Positions 19,403 through 29,514 of a DNA stretch of 64,000 nucleotides are shown piece after piece; the first letter of the stretch is position 1; every line of letters begins with the position of its first letter. The position numbers and the translations under genes were made by a program. The stretch is from contig NC_002678.2 of assembly GCF_000009625.1 (NCBI RefSeq), positions 6,294,001-6,358,000 of the forward strand, read 5' to 3'. Origin of the DNA: Mesorhizobium japonicum MAFF 303099 (lineage in GTDB: Bacteria > Pseudomonadota > Alphaproteobacteria > Rhizobiales > Rhizobiaceae). Under the pieces are notes generated by a model. The model was not told the DNA's origin and searched no databases. It was given only the letters and a program-made list of their open reading frames with translations.

Positions 19403-20950
19403 ATGGCTGACGATACCAGTATTTTCATCGGCGCCAGCCGCAAGCCCGACGACAGCTATCAGCGCCCGGAGCAGTTGCTGCTGCAATATGGGAATCGCCA
19501 TGGCCTGGTGACCGGTGCCACCGGCACCGGCAAGACCGTCACCTTGCAGATCCTGGCCGAAGGGTTTTCGAATGCCGGCGTGCCGGTGTTCTGCGCCGAT
19601 ATCAAGGGCGACCTGTCCGGCATCGCGATGATGGGCACGGCGCAGGATTTCCTGGTCAAGCGGGCCGCGCAGGTCAAGCTCGACCCCTACGACTTCCAGG
19701 AATTCCCCGTCATCTTCTGGGATCTGTTCGGCGAGCAGGGCCACCCCATCCGCGCGACCATTTCGGAAATGGGACCACTTCTCCTGTCGCGGCTGATGAA
19801 CCTGACCGACGCGCAGGAGGGCATCATGAACATTGCCTTCCGCATTGCCGATGAAGAGGGTCTGCTGCTTCTCGATCTCAAGGACCTGCAGGCGCTGCTT
19901 GCCAACATCGCCGAGCGCGCCGAAGAGATCAGCGCTCGCTACGGCAATGTCACCAAGCCATCGGTGGGTGCCATCCAGCGCACGCTGCTGGTGCTGGAGC
20001 AACAGGGCGCGGCCAACTTCTTCGGCGAGCCGGCTCTGCGCATCTCCGACATCATGCGCACCACGCGTGACGGTCGGGGCGCCGTCAGCGTGCTGGCCGC
20101 CGACAAGCTGATGATGAATCCGCGCCTCTACGCGACCTTCCTGCTTTGGCTGATGTCGGAGCTGTTCGAGGAACTGCCCGAAGTCGGCGATCCCGACCAG
20201 CCGAAACTGGTGTTCTTCTTCGACGAGGCGCATCTGCTGTTTGACGAGGCGCCGAAAGTGCTGATCGACCGCGTCGAGCAGGTGGTCCGCCTGATCCGCT
20301 CGAAAGGCGTCGGCGTCTATTTCGTCACGCAGAACCCCCTGGATATCCCCGAAAAGGTGCTGGCCCAGCTCGGCAATCGCGTCCAGCACGCGCTGCGCGC
20401 CTATACGCCGCGTGAGCAGCAGGCAGTCAGGACGGCAGCGGAAACGTTCCGCCCCAATCCCGATTTCGACTGCGCCACCACCATCACCCAACTCGCCACT
20501 GGCGAAGCGCTCGTCTCGACCTTGGAGGCCAAGGGCGTGCCGTCCATGGTGCAGCGCACGCTGATTCGCCCGCCATCCTCGCGGCTCGGACCCATAACTC
20601 CGGCCGAGCGGCAAAAGCTGATCGTGGAAAGCCCGGTCACCGGCCAGTATGACCAGGTCATCGACCGCGAATCGGCCTTCGAGATGTTGCAGAAAAAGGC
20701 CAGGGACGCGCAGGACGCTGAAGCGCAGGCCCAGCAGGCAGGTACAGGCGGCTCGCGCTGGACCATACCGGGCTTCGGCAACGACGATCCCGCGCCGCAG
20801 TCCGGTGGCCGCCGGGCGCCAGCGCCGCGCCCCTCCAATCGCCAGACTGTGGCCGAGGCCGCGATCAAGTCCGTGGTGCGCTCGGTCGGCTCGTCGGTCG
20901 GACGCGCCATTGTGCGCGGGATCCTGGGGAGCCTGTCGCGCGGGCGCTGA
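19403..20950 (+). CDS. HerA-like ATPase, DUF853 family
   Basis: The 515-residue protein is a P-loop ATPase of the HerA/FtsK superfamily. Walker A is GATGTGKT at residues 38-45, right after the opening IFIGASRKP; Walker B is [12 protein letters not shown]; a sensor-like YFVTQNP follows, with an arginine-rich tail ([12 protein letters not shown]). DUF853 proteins are called DNA helicase HerA-like, but without nurA nearby a DNA-end-processing role is not shown. The tail from about residue 430 is Gln/Ala/Pro-rich and probably disordered. Start at ATG 19403 follows GCGGAG. Confidence 0.85.
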   Translation: MADDTSIFIGASRKPDDSYQRPEQLLLQYGNRHGLVTGATGTGKTVTLQILAEGFSNAGVPVFCADIKGDLSGIAMMGTAQDFLVKRAAQVKLDPYDFQEFPVIFWDLFGEQGHPIRATISEMGPLLLSRLMNLTDAQEGIMNIAFRIADEEGLLLLDLKDLQALLANIAERAEEISARYGNVTKPSVGAIQRTLLVLEQQGAANFFGEPALRISDIMRTTRDGRGAVSVLAADKLMMNPRLYATFLLWLMSELFEELPEVGDPDQPKLVFFFDEAHLLFDEAPKVLIDRVEQVVRLIRSKGVGVYFVTQNPLDIPEKVLAQLGNRVQHALRAYTPREQQAVRTAAETFRPNPDFDCATTITQLATGEALVSTLEAKGVPSMVQRTLIRPPSSRLGPITPAERQKLIVESPVTGQYDQVIDRESAFEMLQKKARDAQDAEAQAQQAGTGGSRWTIPGFGNDDPAPQSGGRRAPAPRPSNRQTVAEAAIKSVVRSVGSSVGRAIVRGILGSLSRGR

Positions 20951-20988
20951 GCCTCGTCAGGGCCGGTAACGAGTCGGGCGCAACCTTG

Positions 20989-22026
20989 CTAGATGTTTTC
21001 GCGGGTGTAGATCTCGAAGGGCAGGATGTTTGTGAAATTCCCGCCTTCGTTCGGCGTTGAGACAGCGCGGATCATGCCGGCCAAGGTCTCTTGCGCAATG
21101 CGGGCGAGGGGGTGCGAGATGATGAAGGTCAGCGTGCCGTCGAGCAACGCCGGTCGGGTCGACTCCATCAGTTCATAGCCGACAACAACGAGGCTTCCGG
21201 CTCTGCCGGTGGAGCGTAGGGCCGCAATAGTGCCGGTGATGCCGCCGCCGGCGACATAAAGCCCAGACAGGTCCGGATTTTCGTTCAGCAGCTTTTCGGT
21301 CATCTCCTGCGCAATGGCGCTGGATTCGAAAGTCAGCAGCGGCTCGAGCAGCGTGAAGCCAGGGGCGTGCTCACGAAAATAGGAGCGAAAGCCACTCTCG
21401 TTCATCTCCTGGCACCGATAGCGGTGGTTGCCGACAAGGATGCCGAGCTTGCCGGGCGCGCGGCAGACATGCTCGAACACCCAGGCCGCGGTGCGCCCGA
21501 CTTTCCAATTGTCCAATCCGATGTAGCGCACATGCCCGGTCGCCGAAATCTGCGAGATCAGCGCAAAGACCGGCACGTTGCGGGCATGCAATGTGTCCAC
21601 CGCCTGGGTGACGAGGGGATGAACCGCTGCGACGACGCCAACGGCGTCGCATTCGGCGCCGAGCGCCAGCATCCGCGATGCGACGTTCTGCGGTGACAAG
21701 TCGTCGAGAAACTCGATGCGCAGCTCTATCTCGCAGTCGGGCAGGGTCGGCGCCACCGCGCGCAGCGCCTCGGCGATGTTGCGGTAGAACGCGCGGCCCG
21801 GCTGGTGCAGCAGGAAGCCAAAGCGGTAGTGGGGCCGGGCGGCCGCTATGCGGCTGCGTAGCGCGCCCATGCCGTAGAAGCCGATCTGCTCCGCCGCCAG
21901 CTTGACGCGCTCGCGCGTGCCCTGGCGGACGGCGCCAGCGCCGCTCAGCACCCGGTTGACGGTGGCCACCGAAACATTCGCCTCGGCGGCCACATCCCGG
22001 ATCGTCGGCCGCTTGTTCTGATCCAT
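20989..22026 (-). CDS. LacI-family transcriptional regulator
   Basis: The N-terminal 55 residues are a LacI helix-turn-helix with hinge (TIRDVAAEANVSVATVNRVLSG), followed by a periplasmic-binding-protein-like sugar domain (YIGLDNWKVGRTAAWVFEH, VAGGGITG). At 345 residues it is full length. It is divergent from the membrane oxygenase and the sugar-type ABC importer. LacI regulators in this position normally sense the imported sugar or a pathway intermediate and repress the adjoining operon. Confidence 0.92.
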   Translation of the reverse strand: MDQNKRPTIRDVAAEANVSVATVNRVLSGAGAVRQGTRERVKLAAEQIGFYGMGALRSRIAAARPHYRFGFLLHQPGRAFYRNIAEALRAVAPTLPDCEIELRIEFLDDLSPQNVASRMLALGAECDAVGVVAAVHPLVTQAVDTLHARNVPVFALISQISATGHVRYIGLDNWKVGRTAAWVFEHVCRAPGKLGILVGNHRYRCQEMNESGFRSYFREHAPGFTLLEPLLTFESSAIAQEMTEKLLNENPDLSGLYVAGGGITGTIAALRSTGRAGSLVVVGYELMESTRPALLDGTLTFIISHPLARIAQETLAGMIRAVSTPNEGGNFTNILPFEIYTRENI

Positions 22027-22050
22027 TTCGTCTCATCCGCCTGTAGCAAT

Positions 22051-22087
22051 TGATACGAAAATATCATTTGTCGTGCCAGATTGATAT
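22051..22087. promoter_or_regulatory. Possible operator for the LacI regulator
   Basis: The region just upstream of the regulator start holds TGATA-cgaaaa-TATCA, an inverted repeat of 5-bp arms, and a second TTGATAT half-site 30 bp further. The surrounding DNA is AT-rich compared with the genes. The site is in the right place to control both directions. The match to a typical GC-centred LacI operator is imperfect, so this is tentative. Confidence 0.4.
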
Positions 22088-22310
22088 GAATGACACAATC
22101 CAATTGGAACAAACATTCTATTCTTGATTCATTTTGGATCAAGATGTTTATCTCGTCAAAAGCAAGCAAGGCGGACGCACCGCCAGCCCAGGGATAGCAG
22201 CAGCACAGCGCGGGACAGGTTTTCGCCCACCGCTCTCAGGCGGTGTGAGGCAGCGCGCGCGTGCGGCACATCCCAAGGCGTTGGTGCGGCATTGCGGGTG
22301 GAGGAATTGC

Positions 22311-23318
22311 ATGGACGATCTCAAATATGGCGTGCGCGACAAGCGCGGCGACTGGAAGCCGAACGGACGCATCGAGGGGGCACCGCTATGGAACTGGCCG
22401 CCCAGGCTGCCGAAGATCCTGGCGTGGCTACCAGGCTATATCTGGCCGTGGAATGCCTTCCACATGGCCACGGCGCTGATCTACTGGTTCTATATCGTCC
22501 CCGGCGTCGAGACGATGAAGACCATCGGCTGGGGCTGGGCGCTGTGGCTCTACGCCGTCAATGCGGCGGCGATCCTCGTTTTCTACGGCATCTTCGAGCT
22601 GCGCTACTACATCAGGCGCGCCCAGGCGACACGCTTCAAGTACAACCATAAATTCCCAGCCGATGCGCCCTCCGACGTCTTCTGGTTCCAGAGCCAGAAC
22701 CTCGACAATTTCCTGCGCTCGTTCTTCATCACGATTCCGCTATGGACCGTGGTCGAAGTCATCTTTCTGTGGTGCTTTGCCAATGGCTACGTGCCGTGGG
22801 TAGGCTGGCAGGATCATCCGGTCTACCTCGCCGCACTGGTGCTGATCGCGCCGGCCATCCACGAGGTGCATTTCTTCTTCATTCACCGGCTGATCCACTG
22901 GGGACCGCTCTATCGCTGGATCCATTCGGTCCACCACAATTCGATCAACCCGTCGCCCTGGTCGTCGCTGTCGATGCATCCGGTGGAAGGGTTCCTCTAC
23001 CACGCGGTCGCCTTCTGGCACCTCGTCATCCCGTCCAATCCGATCGTTGCGCTGTTCCAGCTGCATGTTGCCGGCTTCGGCGCCGTCAATGGCCATCTCG
23101 GCTTCGACAAGCTGGAAGTGACCGAGGACACGGCCGTCAACAGCCATGCCTACACGCATTACCTGCACCACAAATATTTCGAGGTGAACTATGGCGGCGA
23201 CGGGCTGATCCCGCTCGATAAGTGGTTCGGCACCTGGCACGACGGCACCCGAGAAGGCGAAGCCATGATGGACGCCCGCTTCCAGAAAAAGAAAAAACGC
23301 ATGAACGCCAGGGCGTGA
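22311..23318 (+). CDS. Membrane di-iron oxygenase, fatty acid hydroxylase/sterol desaturase family
   Basis: The 335-residue integral membrane protein has several hydrophobic segments and the clustered histidines that bind two irons in this superfamily: HEVHFFFIHRLIHW, HSVHH (then NSINPSPWSS) and HTHYLHHKYFEVNYGG. Members use O2 and electrons from a ferredoxin or cytochrome b5 to hydroxylate or desaturate a carbon skeleton. It is the first gene rightward from the LacI divide; GGAGG lies before ATG 22311, and earlier in-frame ATGs have no such site. With the Rieske ferredoxin downstream it forms a plausible oxygenase pair. Substrate unknown. Confidence 0.88.
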   Translation: MDDLKYGVRDKRGDWKPNGRIEGAPLWNWPPRLPKILAWLPGYIWPWNAFHMATALIYWFYIVPGVETMKTIGWGWALWLYAVNAAAILVFYGIFELRYYIRRAQATRFKYNHKFPADAPSDVFWFQSQNLDNFLRSFFITIPLWTVVEVIFLWCFANGYVPWVGWQDHPVYLAALVLIAPAIHEVHFFFIHRLIHWGPLYRWIHSVHHNSINPSPWSSLSMHPVEGFLYHAVAFWHLVIPSNPIVALFQLHVAGFGAVNGHLGFDKLEVTEDTAVNSHAYTHYLHHKYFEVNYGGDGLIPLDKWFGTWHDGTREGEAMMDARFQKKKKRMNARA

Positions 23319-23429
23319 GCAACGCCGAGGCGAAGCATTCGTGACGCGCAATCGGGAGAGAGGCGCGCATGGAGCGACGAAGCAGCTGTTTTTCTAACCC
23401 GTCTGACGACGGCAACCGGGAGGAATGAA

Positions 23430-24410
23430 ATGAAAACGATCACGAAACTGCTGACGGCGATCATGCTTGCGGGCGTGGCGGCGACATCGGCTACGTCGGC
23501 AATGGCTGACGGAGCGAAGATCTTCGTCATCGGCGGCAAGGCGGACGACCCGTTCTGGTCGAAGGTCAAGAAGGGCGCCGACGATGCCGGCAAGGTCGCC
23601 GGACTGACCGGCGGCTCGGTGACCTGGCTCGGCCCGCAGAACTACGACAATCTCGGCCCGGACGCGGCCAAGCTGATTCGCACCGCGCTCAGCCAGAAGC
23701 CGAGCGCCATTGTCGGCCCCGACTGGGTACCGGAGGCCATGGACGACGCCTTCAAGGAGGTCGTTGCCGCCGGAGTGCCGCTCATCATCTACAATTCCGG
23801 TGGCATGGACGCGGCCAAGCGGCTCGGCGCCATGAACTACGTCGGCAACGAAGAATACGCCGCAGGTCTCGGCGGCGGCACCTACTACGGCAGCCATGGT
23901 TCCAAGAACGTGCTGTGCGTCAATACCTTGCCGGGTGCCACCAACACCGAAGACCGCTGCAAGGGCATTGCCGACGCCATTGCCAAGAGCGGTGGCAAAT
24001 CGACCCAATTGCCGCTGCCCTCATCCAGCTTCGGCAACCCGACCGCGGTCGCCGAGGCGATCAAGGCGGCCGTGCTGAAGGACAACACCATCGACGGCGT
24101 CATCACCATCAGTGCCGGCGATGCCAACAGCGCCGCCAACGCCATCAGCCAGGCCAATGCCGGCGACAAGGTCAAGCTCGCTTCCTTCGACATGGATGAG
24201 ACCGGCCTGCAGCGCATCAAGGCCGGCACACAAATGTTCGCGGTCGACCAGCAGCCCTATCTGCAGGGCTATCTCGCGGTCTCGCTGCTGAACGGCTTCG
24301 TCAATTATGGGCTCGACCTGCCGACCAAGCCGGTGCTGACCGGACCGGGGATCGTCGACGCTGCCAATGTCGACGCGACAATGGCCGGCGCCGCAGCCGG
24401 CGCTCGCTAG
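23430..24410 (+). CDS. Sugar ABC transporter, periplasmic substrate-binding protein
   Basis: A cleavable Sec signal peptide (KTITKLLTAIMLAG, cleavage near SAMA-DG) precedes a ribose/LacI-type binding fold. Visible elements are VIGGKADDPFWSKVKKGADD, the NSGG hinge segment and the PYLQGYLAVSLLNGF C-terminal helix. It would bind a sugar or cyclitol in the periplasm and deliver it to the permease next door. A strong GGGAGGAA site sits before the start. The 88-bp gap to the permease gene is longer than other gaps in the cluster, common after binding-protein genes. Confidence 0.92.
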   Translation: MKTITKLLTAIMLAGVAATSATSAMADGAKIFVIGGKADDPFWSKVKKGADDAGKVAGLTGGSVTWLGPQNYDNLGPDAAKLIRTALSQKPSAIVGPDWVPEAMDDAFKEVVAAGVPLIIYNSGGMDAAKRLGAMNYVGNEEYAAGLGGGTYYGSHGSKNVLCVNTLPGATNTEDRCKGIADAIAKSGGKSTQLPLPSSSFGNPTAVAEAIKAAVLKDNTIDGVITISAGDANSAANAISQANAGDKVKLASFDMDETGLQRIKAGTQMFAVDQQPYLQGYLAVSLLNGFVNYGLDLPTKPVLTGPGIVDAANVDATMAGAAAGAR

Positions 24411-24498
24411 CTTGCGCAGATTGGTGTCCGGCTCATCCGAGGGCCGGCATCATCTGCCCCGCGCCAGGCTCTCCATTGTTCAAGCCAGGGACATTTCG

Positions 24499-25565
24499 AT
24501 GACATCCCAAGCCCACCACCAACCCGCGATGGCAGCCACTGCGCCACCCTCTCAGCACTCTTCGATGCCCTCGATCGGCAGTCTCGTGCGCCGGCCCGAG
24601 GTCGGTTCGCTGATCGGCATGGTCGCCGTTCTGGTCTTCTTCTCGATCTTCGGCGGCGCCAATTTCATGTCGGCCGGCGGGGCCGCGAGCTGGCTGAACG
24701 TCGCCTCGGAACTCGGCATCATCGCGCTTCCCATCGGGTTGCTGATGATCGCCGGGCATCTCGATCTCTCCGTCGGCTCGATGGTCCCCGCCAGTTCGAT
24801 GACCATTGCCATCCTGTCGGGGCACTATGGCCTGCCGATCATCGTCGGAATCCTCGCCGCGCTCGGCCTTGGGCTCGCCGTCGGCTTCGTCAACGGCGTG
24901 CTGGTGATTCGCACCAAGGTGCCGTCCTTCGTCGTCACCTTGGCCACGCTGTTCGCGTTGGCCGGCCTGACACTCGGCCTCTCGGTCATCCTGTCCGGCA
25001 GCACCAGCGTCGCGCTGAAGAGCGGGCCGACCGCCAAGCTCCTGTTCGGCGACTATCTCGGCGGCAAGTTCGAGGTGACGCTGTTCTGGTGGATCGCCGC
25101 CATCCTGATCGTCGGCTTCATCCTGAATTTCTCGCGTTTCGGCAACTGGATCCTGGCCATGGGCGGTGACGCCGTCAGCGCTCGCAATGCCGGCATACCG
25201 ACAGACCGGGTGACCATAGCGCTGTTCATGAGCAGCGGCCTGTGCGCCTCGTTCGTCGGCATGTCGCAGGCCATCCTATACAACAGCGCCCAGGTGGCCG
25301 CCGGGCAGTCCTTCATCTTCAATTCGATCATCGCGGTGGTCATCGGCGGCGTGCTGCTCACCGGCGGCTACGGTTCGGTGGTCGGCATCGTGCTCGGCAC
25401 CCTGACCTTCGCCATCGTCAACCAGGGCATTTTCTACACCGGCTTCGACGCCAACTGGGCGAGCCTGATCATCGGTGTCCTGCTGCTGGCGGCCGTGCTG
25501 ATGAACAACACTTTCCGCACCATGGCACTGACCTACGCGCCGCGCACCAAACCGAGGGCACGCTG

Positions 25566-25566
<1 letters not shown>
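24499..25566 (+). CDS. Sugar ABC transporter, permease
   Basis: This 355-residue permease belongs to the RbsC/BPD-type family of ribose-like importers: about nine or ten hydrophobic segments, the [15 protein letters not shown] motif, the [12 protein letters not shown] loop that contacts the ATPase, and [19 protein letters not shown] near the end. It forms the membrane channel for the sugar-like substrate. ATG 24499 follows AGGGA; the frame extends further upstream into the end of the binding-protein gene. It overlaps the ATPase start by one base (TGATG). Confidence 0.93.
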
Positions 25567-26390
<824 letters not shown>

Positions 26391-26433
26391 CCAGTGAAGA
26401 CGCCCATCTCTTCCTCCCGGGCATCTTCCTGTA

Positions 26434-26470
26434 CGGCCGGCGGAATGCGTGGTCCGCCGGCCGCCTTTTT
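26434..26470 (+). terminator. Rho-independent terminator after the ABC genes
   Basis: CGGCCGGCGGA pairs perfectly with TCCGCCGGCCG (11 bp) across an 8-base loop, followed by CCTTTTT. It sits 44 bp past the ATPase stop and before the Rieske gene, so transcription of the downstream enzymes is either attenuated here or has its own start. Confidence 0.88.
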
Positions 26471-26502
26471 CAACCAACCAGAGAACAGACGGCGGAGTGG
26501 CA

Positions 26503-26814
26503 ATGGCAAAGTGGATTGATGCGTGCGCGACCGATGACATTGACGAAGAAGACGTCATCCGCTTCGATCACGAGGGCCGGACATTCGCCATCTACCGCAG
26601 TCCCGACGATGCCTTCTTCTGCAGCGACGGGTTGTGCACGCATGAGAAGGTGCATCTGAGCGACGGGCTGGTTATGGAACACAGGATCGAATGCCCGAAG
26701 CACGGCGGCGTGTTCGATTACCGCACCGGCGAAGCACTACGCGCACCGGTCTGCGTGAACCTGAAAACCTACGCCACGAAGGTCGAGGACGGCCGCGTGT
26801 ACATCGAGGTCTGA
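26503..26814 (+). CDS. MocE-like Rieske [2Fe-2S] ferredoxin
   Basis: The 103-residue soluble protein is a Rieske-type ferredoxin. Ligands are Cys45 and His47 (LCTHEKVHL) and Cys64 and His67 (IECPKHGGVFDYRTG), the two loops that hold the cluster. The closest named relative I recognise is MocE, the ferredoxin of the rhizopine catabolic oxygenase MocDEF. Here it probably passes electrons to the membrane oxygenase encoded upstream. No ferredoxin reductase is in the cluster, so a reductase from elsewhere must serve. GGAG precedes ATG 26503; the stop is one base from the next start. Confidence 0.9.
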   Translation: MAKWIDACATDDIDEEDVIRFDHEGRTFAIYRSPDDAFFCSDGLCTHEKVHLSDGLVMEHRIECPKHGGVFDYRTGEALRAPVCVNLKTYATKVEDGRVYIEV

Positions 26815-26815
26815 C

Positions 26816-27598
26816 ATGTCCGATACCTTTACGCTTGCGGCTTGCGCCGAGATGCTGTGGCGCGACAAGCCGATGGAATGGCGCGTCAAGCGCCTCACCG
26901 AGTTGGGCTTCCAGGTCGGCCTCTGGAACTGGCCGGACCATGACCTTGCGATGCTGGAAAGATCCGGCGCGACCTTCTCGATCATGAACGGCTATCTCAG
27001 CGGCAGGCTTTCTGATGACGAGGGCGCTGCCGAACTGTTGAAGACGGCGAAGGAGACGGTGGCGGTAGGCAAGCGTCTCGGCGTCGCGCGGCTCAATCTG
27101 CACGGCACGGGGCTCGGCGAAGGCGGCCTGCCGGTCACTCCTTGCGAGACCGTCACCGGCGCTATGTGGCTCAAGGCCCGCGACACGCTGAACCGCATCG
27201 CCGACCTCGCCGAGGCGGAAGGCGTGACCTTCACGCTGGAGAATTTGAACCTGCCGGTCGACCATCCCGGCGTGCCGTTTGGGCGCGCGGAAGACACGCT
27301 AGCGCTAGTGTCTGATGTCAACCGGCCTGGTCTGCGTCTCAACCTCGACCTCTACCATGCGCAGATTGGCGAAGGGAATTTGATCGAACTGTGCCGCACC
27401 TGCTTGCCCTGGATCGGCGAGGTCCAGGTGGCCGACGTGCCCGGACGCATGGAGCCCGGCAGCGGCGAGATCAATTACCGGGGTATCGCCCATGCGCTGA
27501 AGGACATGGGCTACCGCGGGCCGGTGGGCATGGAGGCGTTCGCCTCCGGCGATCCTGAGGCCGCCCTGCAAGCCTTCCGCGAAGCTTTCACCATCTGA
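26816..27598 (+). CDS. Hydroxypyruvate-isomerase-like TIM-barrel protein
   Basis: This 260-residue xylose-isomerase-type TIM barrel matches the Hyi family. Metal-site glutamates and neighbours are present in FTLENLNLP, LNLDLYHAQIGEG, GEVQVADVPGRMEPG and PVGMEAFA; the VADVPGR-x-EPG-x-GEINY stretch is the Hyi hallmark. Hyi interconverts hydroxypyruvate and tartronate semialdehyde. Related proteins epimerise or isomerise other 3-oxo or 2-oxo sugars. Its place between the ferredoxin and the PanB-like gene suggests it processes an oxidised sugar acid or small keto compound. Confidence 0.85.
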   Translation: MSDTFTLAACAEMLWRDKPMEWRVKRLTELGFQVGLWNWPDHDLAMLERSGATFSIMNGYLSGRLSDDEGAAELLKTAKETVAVGKRLGVARLNLHGTGLGEGGLPVTPCETVTGAMWLKARDTLNRIADLAEAEGVTFTLENLNLPVDHPGVPFGRAEDTLALVSDVNRPGLRLNLDLYHAQIGEGNLIELCRTCLPWIGEVQVADVPGRMEPGSGEINYRGIAHALKDMGYRGPVGMEAFASGDPEAALQAFREAFTI

Positions 27599-27607
27599 GG
27601 GAACAAA

Positions 27608-28420
27608 ATGGTCAGCAAAAATACCCGGCCCACCGTCGCCGACATCCGCGCCATGAAGGGCCGCGGACAGAAGTTCTCCATGCTCTACGTCACTTCGCTC
27701 GAAGAGGCGGCGGCTGCGGACGCGGCCGGCGTCGACATGCTTTCGATCGAGGGCCGCTTCTTCTCGCCCGAGATGCGCGAGGCTGCCGGCCGCTGCTTCG
27801 TACAGGTCGGGCTTCCCTACGGCCCCGCCGGCAATCTGGTTACGGCGGAGGACTATCTGAAGACCGCCTACCACTTCATGCGCATCGGCGGCGACTGCTT
27901 CTACTGCGCCGCCTCGCTCGATATCCAGAAGACGCTGTGCGACAACGCCGTGCCGGTCGTCGCCCATGTCGGCCTGATCCCTTCGCAATGCACCTGGACC
28001 GGCGGTTTCAAGGCCGTCGGCAGGACGGCCGAGAGCGCGCGTGCGGTGTGGGACCACGTCAAGCGCCTTGAAACCATCGGCTGCTTCGGCGCCGAGCTGG
28101 AAGTGGTGCCGGACCGGATCGCCGAACTGATCACCAGAAGCACGCCGATGATCATGCTTGGCATGGGCGCCGGACCGCATGCCGATGCGCAGTATTTATT
28201 CAGCGAGGACGTACTCGGCCACACCTCAGGCCACAAGCCACGCCACGCCAAGACCTACCGCAACTTCGCCGCCGAGCTTGAGCGACTGCAGCGCGAGCGC
28301 ATCGCCGCCTATCGCGAGTTCATCTCCGACGTGAAGACCGGCACCTATCCCGAGCCGCAGCACGTCGTCTCGATCGCCGACGAAGAGCTCGCGGCCTTCA
28401 GGGCCCCGCTTGGCCTCTGA
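27608..28420 (+). CDS. PanB-like protein (ketopantoate hydroxymethyltransferase superfamily), divergent
   Basis: Fold and order of motifs match PanB: MKGRGQKFSML, VVAHVGLIPSQ (canonical GHLGLTPQ), ELEVVP (catalytic Glu segment), MLGMGAGPHADAQ and GHKPRHAKTY. The three metal-binding positions of E. coli PanB do not look conserved: Asp45 (VGDS) aligns with SIEGR, Asp84 (ADLPF) with VGLPY, and Glu114 (KIEGG) with FYCAAS. It is therefore unlikely to be pantothenate PanB. It may be an aldolase or C1-transferring relative acting in the cluster's catabolic pathway. Alignment was made by eye. Last gene of the unit. Confidence 0.78.
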   Translation: MVSKNTRPTVADIRAMKGRGQKFSMLYVTSLEEAAAADAAGVDMLSIEGRFFSPEMREAAGRCFVQVGLPYGPAGNLVTAEDYLKTAYHFMRIGGDCFYCAASLDIQKTLCDNAVPVVAHVGLIPSQCTWTGGFKAVGRTAESARAVWDHVKRLETIGCFGAELEVVPDRIAELITRSTPMIMLGMGAGPHADAQYLFSEDVLGHTSGHKPRHAKTYRNFAAELERLQRERIAAYREFISDVKTGTYPEPQHVVSIADEELAAFRAPLGL

Positions 28421-28505
28421 CGGATCCCGCCCCCGAAATCGTTCTAGGCTGCGGGCACCGACAGGCGTGGCAGGAGCGACGGCTGTCCGCCGCTCTTCGA
28501 CAAAC

Positions 28506-29339
28506 TCAGAAGATCGCGTTCGTCACCGCCTTGACCGGGCCGAGCAGCACCGATCCGTCCGGCACGCCGGCGTCGATCGGGATGGCCTTGTGGTTCGCCG
28601 TCGCTGCCGCCGCCATCGGCTGGCTGGCGTCGCTGGTCACGATGACGGGGGTTTTCGAGGGCACGCGGTCGTAGAGGTCGATGATGTCCTGGTTCATCAG
28701 GCGCACGCAGCCCGACGACACCGATTTGCCGATCGACTTCCATTCCGGCGAGCCGTGCAGGCGATAGAGCGTGTCCACATTGCCCTGGAAGAGATAGAGC
28801 GCGCGGGCGCCGAGCGGGTTCTTCAGCCCGCCGGGCATGCCGCCATTGTCGGCGCTATATGGCTTCAATTCCGGCTGCCTGGCGATCATTTCATCCGGCG
28901 GCGTCCATTTCGGCCATTTCTGCTTCCACTGCACGACGGCATCGCCCGACCATTCGAAGCCGGCCCGGCCGAGACCGACGCCGTAGCGGATGGCCTGGCC
29001 GCCCGGACGAACCAGATAGAGGAAATGGCCCGTCGTATCGACGATGATCGTTCCCGGCTTCTGCCCGGTCGGGTCGGGAACGATCTGGCGCAGGAACTGT
29101 GGATCGATCCTGTCGAAGGGGATGGCCGGCAGGTCGAAGCCGCCATCGCTGACGGCCGCGTACATCGACGCATAGTCGGCGAGCGGCGGCTCGACATAGG
29201 TTGGCGGCGGCGGCGGCTCGACAGGGCCCGGTCCAGTGGTGGCGCATGCGGAAACCGCGATCGATGCGGCGCCCAATGCTGCGGCATTGAGGAAGCCGCG
29301 ACGGCTCAGGCGATAGGATTCGATTTCGGTTATGGACAT
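28506..29339 (-). CDS. L,D-transpeptidase (ErfK/YbiS family)
   Basis: The export signal combines twin arginines (SRRGFLNAA) with a lipobox-like AVSAC, so it may be a Tat-exported lipoprotein. A Pro-rich linker follows, then a YkuD domain from about residue 95. The catalytic signature is LHGSPEW ... SVSSGCVRLMNQD with nucleophile Cys211. Such enzymes make 3-3 peptidoglycan cross-links or attach outer membrane proteins to peptidoglycan, which is prominent in Rhizobiales. Single gene. Confidence 0.93.
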   Translation of the reverse strand: MSITEIESYRLSRRGFLNAAALGAASIAVSACATTGPGPVEPPPPPTYVEPPLADYASMYAAVSDGGFDLPAIPFDRIDPQFLRQIVPDPTGQKPGTIIVDTTGHFLYLVRPGGQAIRYGVGLGRAGFEWSGDAVVQWKQKWPKWTPPDEMIARQPELKPYSADNGGMPGGLKNPLGARALYLFQGNVDTLYRLHGSPEWKSIGKSVSSGCVRLMNQDIIDLYDRVPSKTPVIVTSDASQPMAAAATANHKAIPIDAGVPDGSVLLGPVKAVTNAIF

Positions 29340-29514
29340 GACTGCCTTCTTTAAGACTCAAGTCGCAACAAAGCGTCAATATGCCGACGACCGTTGCAGG
29401 TGCCTGACAACACCTGGGGCGATAGGCGGTTCCGATTCTGGCCCGAACGTGGACAAACAAAGGCGAAGCTGTGACTGCGCCGCCACTGTGGCGCCAGGGC
29501 CACAGCTCGACAGC

